From JALZDI01 sp035557095 (GTDB lineage: Bacteria > Actinomycetota > Actinomycetes > Propionibacteriales > Nocardioidaceae), in assembly GCA_035557095.1 (NCBI GenBank), contig DATMEB010000104.1:1-52387 (forward strand): a stretch of DNA of 52,387 nt. Reading direction: 5' to 3'. The position numbers were made by a program, and so were the translations under genes. Each line of letters opens with the position of its first letter. The stretch's first letter is position 1. Of the stretch, positions 50,553-52,387 are shown piece after piece. Under the pieces are notes generated by a model that saw only the letters and a program-made list of their open reading frames with translations, ran no database searches and was not told where the DNA came from.

Positions 50553-51134
50553 TCAGCGGACCCGGACGGCGATGCCCGGGTAGTCGAGCACCAGGCCGGC
50601 GTCGTCGTAGACCAGCACGCAGGCGAAGTCGAAGCGCGGCGCGGCGTAGTCGTAGCTCTGCCCGGGTGCCTGGTCCGCGGCGCGTTCGTAGGTCTGCTCC
50701 AGGCGTTCGACCGCGAGACCCACAGCGCGCACGTATGCCGCGGGTGCCTCCGAGCGGGCGCCGACCTCCAGACCCATCCGGTGCACGGGGAAGGCGTTGG
50801 TCATCGCCGAGGACTCCAGGTCGACGTCGAGACAGCCGTCGAGGTGCGGCGCTTCCCGGCCGTCGACGCGCCAGTGTCCCGCGCCGTCGGACTCCAGCAG
50901 CGTGCTGCTGGTGCCCGCGGACGACCGGCCATCGACCCGGGCGGTCCGCGTCGTCCAGGTGTCGTCGACGTCGATGGCGTACTCGACGAACCAGGGCTCG
51001 TCGTCCTCGACCGCACTGGTGCATCCGGCAATCCGCCACCCGTGGTCTCGCGGTTCGAAGAACACCGTCTCGAAGCCTGATCGCGCGTCCTGGTGTCGCC
51101 AGGCGGCGCCGGCGGGCGGGGGTTTGAGGGTCAC
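50553..51134 (-). CDS. Putative glycolipid-binding domain protein
   Basis: A 193-residue beta-rich protein of the putative glycolipid-binding (DUF1089) type: WRHQDARSGFETVFFEP at the start, VEYAIDVDDTWTTRTARV, then YDYAAPRFDFACVLVYDDAGLVLDYPGIAVRV at the end. Structure-known relatives bind lipid-like ligands, but the physiological role is unknown. There is no signal peptide, so it is cytosolic. It is convergent with the iol operon and the repeat lies between them. Confidence 0.85.
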   Translation of the reverse strand: MTLKPPPAGAAWRHQDARSGFETVFFEPRDHGWRIAGCTSAVEDDEPWFVEYAIDVDDTWTTRTARVDGRSSAGTSSTLLESDGAGHWRVDGREAPHLDGCLDVDLESSAMTNAFPVHRMGLEVGARSEAPAAYVRAVGLAVERLEQTYERAADQAPGQSYDYAAPRFDFACVLVYDDAGLVLDYPGIAVRVR

Positions 51135-51170
51135 GGACCCAATCTCGCACGGCGGGTCAACTGCACTGGG

Positions 51171-52387
51171 TCAACCGCAGGACCGGTCCAGTCGCCAGCG
51201 CTGCTCACCGCCGTAGACGTGGCCGTGCCCTGGCGTGGTGCCGAGCGCGGCGACGAGGTCGAGGGAGGTGGTGACGTAGCTCAGCCCCGGCACCCACGGG
51301 GTGTCGTCCGGCCATCCCTGCGGCCGTTGCACCGCCGTGCGCATGCTCCAGAAGGAGACGGGGTCGTCCGGGTTGCCCAGGACGCGTTCCCGCACCGGTC
51401 CGACGGTCAGGTCTCCCGGCTGGGCCGTCGTCGCACCCCCGGGCACGCCCGCCCAGACCACACTGCACACCTGGGTGGCCGCACGGTCCTGCGTCAGCAC
51501 GGACTGCCCGAGCAGCGCGCCCAGACTCTCGCCGTACAGATGCAGGGTCGGCCGCCGCCCCTCGGGCACTGCCGCCAGGCGGCGCGTGACCGCCTCGAAC
51601 AGCGCCTGCGCGGACCGCTCCTGCGCCGACCGGTTCACCAGCAGCTCGACCCAGCTCGGCGCCGTACCGCCCTGCATCGCGACCGTTGCCATGTCGCCGT
51701 CCAGGCCCCGTTCGAAGCCGTTGACCGCACGCATGTTGACCCACCCGGTCCCGGTCGGGAACGTGACCACCACCGCCTCGCGGTCGAACGCGCCCCGCCG
51801 TTCCATCCGGTGTACGGCGAGGGTCGCCCGCTCCCGCGGGGTCGCGGCCTCATCGATGCCGACGTAGACCCGTACCGCGCCGACGCGTGAGGGCAGCGAG
51901 AGCGTGGGCTCGTTGTCTCCCGGGTACGGCAGCGCGGTCAACACCGATCCGCCACCGGCTGCGCCGGCGACGAGCGGGAGCAGCGCACAGGCGATGACCC
52001 CGCCGACGACCCGGCGGGCCGTCGCCGCGCGCAGCAGCCGTCGCAGGCCGCGACCCGACGCGACCAGCAGCGCGCACGTGAGCGCCGAGGCGACCAGCGC
52101 AAGCAGCCAGTACTGCTCGTCGGGCGGCGCGAGGCCGACCGCGCGGTTGCCCTGCCGCAGCCAGATGTCGCCCACCAGCAGCGCGGCCGTCCCCAGCCCG
52201 GTCGCCACGGACAGCACCGACCAGCGCAGCCCGGGCGCCGAGGACGCCGGGACGAGCCGCCGCTCGAGGCGCGCGAGCGGAGCGGAGAGCCCGAGAGCGA
52301 TGGCGATGAGCAACCCGCTGAGGACGCCCTGCACGAGCGCCGGACGCGGGAGCAGCGACGGCAGGAGCGAGAGCCCGAAGGCGGGCG
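51171..52387 (-). CDS. Membrane-anchored alpha/beta-hydrolase (Abhydrolase_9 type), 5' end outside window
   Basis: The frame is open to the window edge, so the N-terminus is missing. The visible part begins FGLSLLPSLLPRPALVQGVL, which matches the start of the Abhydrolase_9 N-terminal membrane domain; at least four hydrophobic helices follow to about residue 145. The hydrolase part has PTLHLYGESLGALLGQSV with the GxSxG nucleophile, and ends GHGHVYGGEQRWRLDRSCG. It resembles secreted or membrane-anchored lipid-directed hydrolases of actinobacteria. An internal GTG at 52334 would miss the conserved segment. Confidence 0.88.
   Translation of the reverse strand, partial: PAFGLSLLPSLLPRPALVQGVLSGLLIAIALGLSAPLARLERRLVPASSAPGLRWSVLSVATGLGTAALLVGDIWLRQGNRAVGLAPPDEQYWLLALVASALTCALLVASGRGLRRLLRAATARRVVGGVIACALLPLVAGAAGGGSVLTALPYPGDNEPTLSLPSRVGAVRVYVGIDEAATPRERATLAVHRMERRGAFDREAVVVTFPTGTGWVNMRAVNGFERGLDGDMATVAMQGGTAPSWVELLVNRSAQERSAQALFEAVTRRLAAVPEGRRPTLHLYGESLGALLGQSVLTQDRAATQVCSVVWAGVPGGATTAQPGDLTVGPVRERVLGNPDDPVSFWSMRTAVQRPQGWPDDTPWVPGLSYVTTSLDLVAALGTTPGHGHVYGGEQRWRLDRSCG

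Overview
This 52.4 kb window is high-GC chromosomal DNA from an actinobacterium. The main evidence is the block purF–purM–DUF3073–valine dehydrogenase–conserved protein–bldC, which has the same order as around bldC in Streptomyces. Frequent GTG/TTG starts, an F420-type luciferase-like oxidoreductase and TAnnnT -10 boxes very close to start codons point the same way. A Nocardioides-like genus (Propionibacteriales) is my inference. There is no rRNA, tRNA, insertion sequence, prophage or CRISPR array. The gene at each end runs off the window.

Layout. 1–11.4 kb: purine synthesis (purB 3' part, purC, purS-purQ, purL), interleaved with an acyl-CoA ligase, a TetR repressor divergent from a membrane protein with two matching operators, two VOC proteins, a DMT transporter and a sterol-carrier protein. 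11.4–15.4 kb: a secreted subtilase, an M20 peptidase and a secreted metzincin-like protease. 15.5–21.2 kb: purF, purM, DUF3073, valine dehydrogenase, a conserved unknown and bldC. 21.2–26.2 kb: a flavin-reductase-like protein, an ACT–GNAT acetyltransferase and a minus-strand copper cluster (His-rich membrane protein, YcnI, CopC, CopD). 26.3–30.5 kb: a Kef-type antiporter, a multispanning membrane protein and a divergent NarL-type two-component system. 30.5–38.3 kb: a doubtful membrane protein, a MerR regulator and a beta-oxidation cluster (thiolase, FadB-type fusion, F420-type oxidoreductase, acyl-CoA dehydrogenase). 38.3–43.9 kb: repeat units, a FAD/Rieske oxidoreductase, a Tat-exported amine oxidase, a GerW/YtfJ-like protein, small unknowns, DUF421 and a second DMT transporter. 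44–50.5 kb: a GntR-controlled inositol catabolism operon (iolC, aldolase, iolB, iolD, TIM-barrel isomerase). 50.5 kb to the end: a glycolipid-binding-domain protein and a truncated alpha/beta hydrolase.

How the genes work together. Seven purine genes lie within 18 kb but in at least four transcription units. The iol operon is translationally coupled (ATGA or TGATG overlaps at three of four junctions) and starts from a readable promoter next to a GntR-type dyad. The beta-oxidation genes form a compact operon divergent from MerR. The copper cluster follows the usual YcnI–CopC–CopD logic.

I did not find a convincing wholly new system. The best leads are a dispersed imperfect repeat (38.34–38.43 and 50.48–50.54 kb), a SigR-like promoter before DUF3073, a run of probably leaderless genes, a 159-bp convergent coding overlap, a two-operator TetR switch and the structured divergent region before DUF421.
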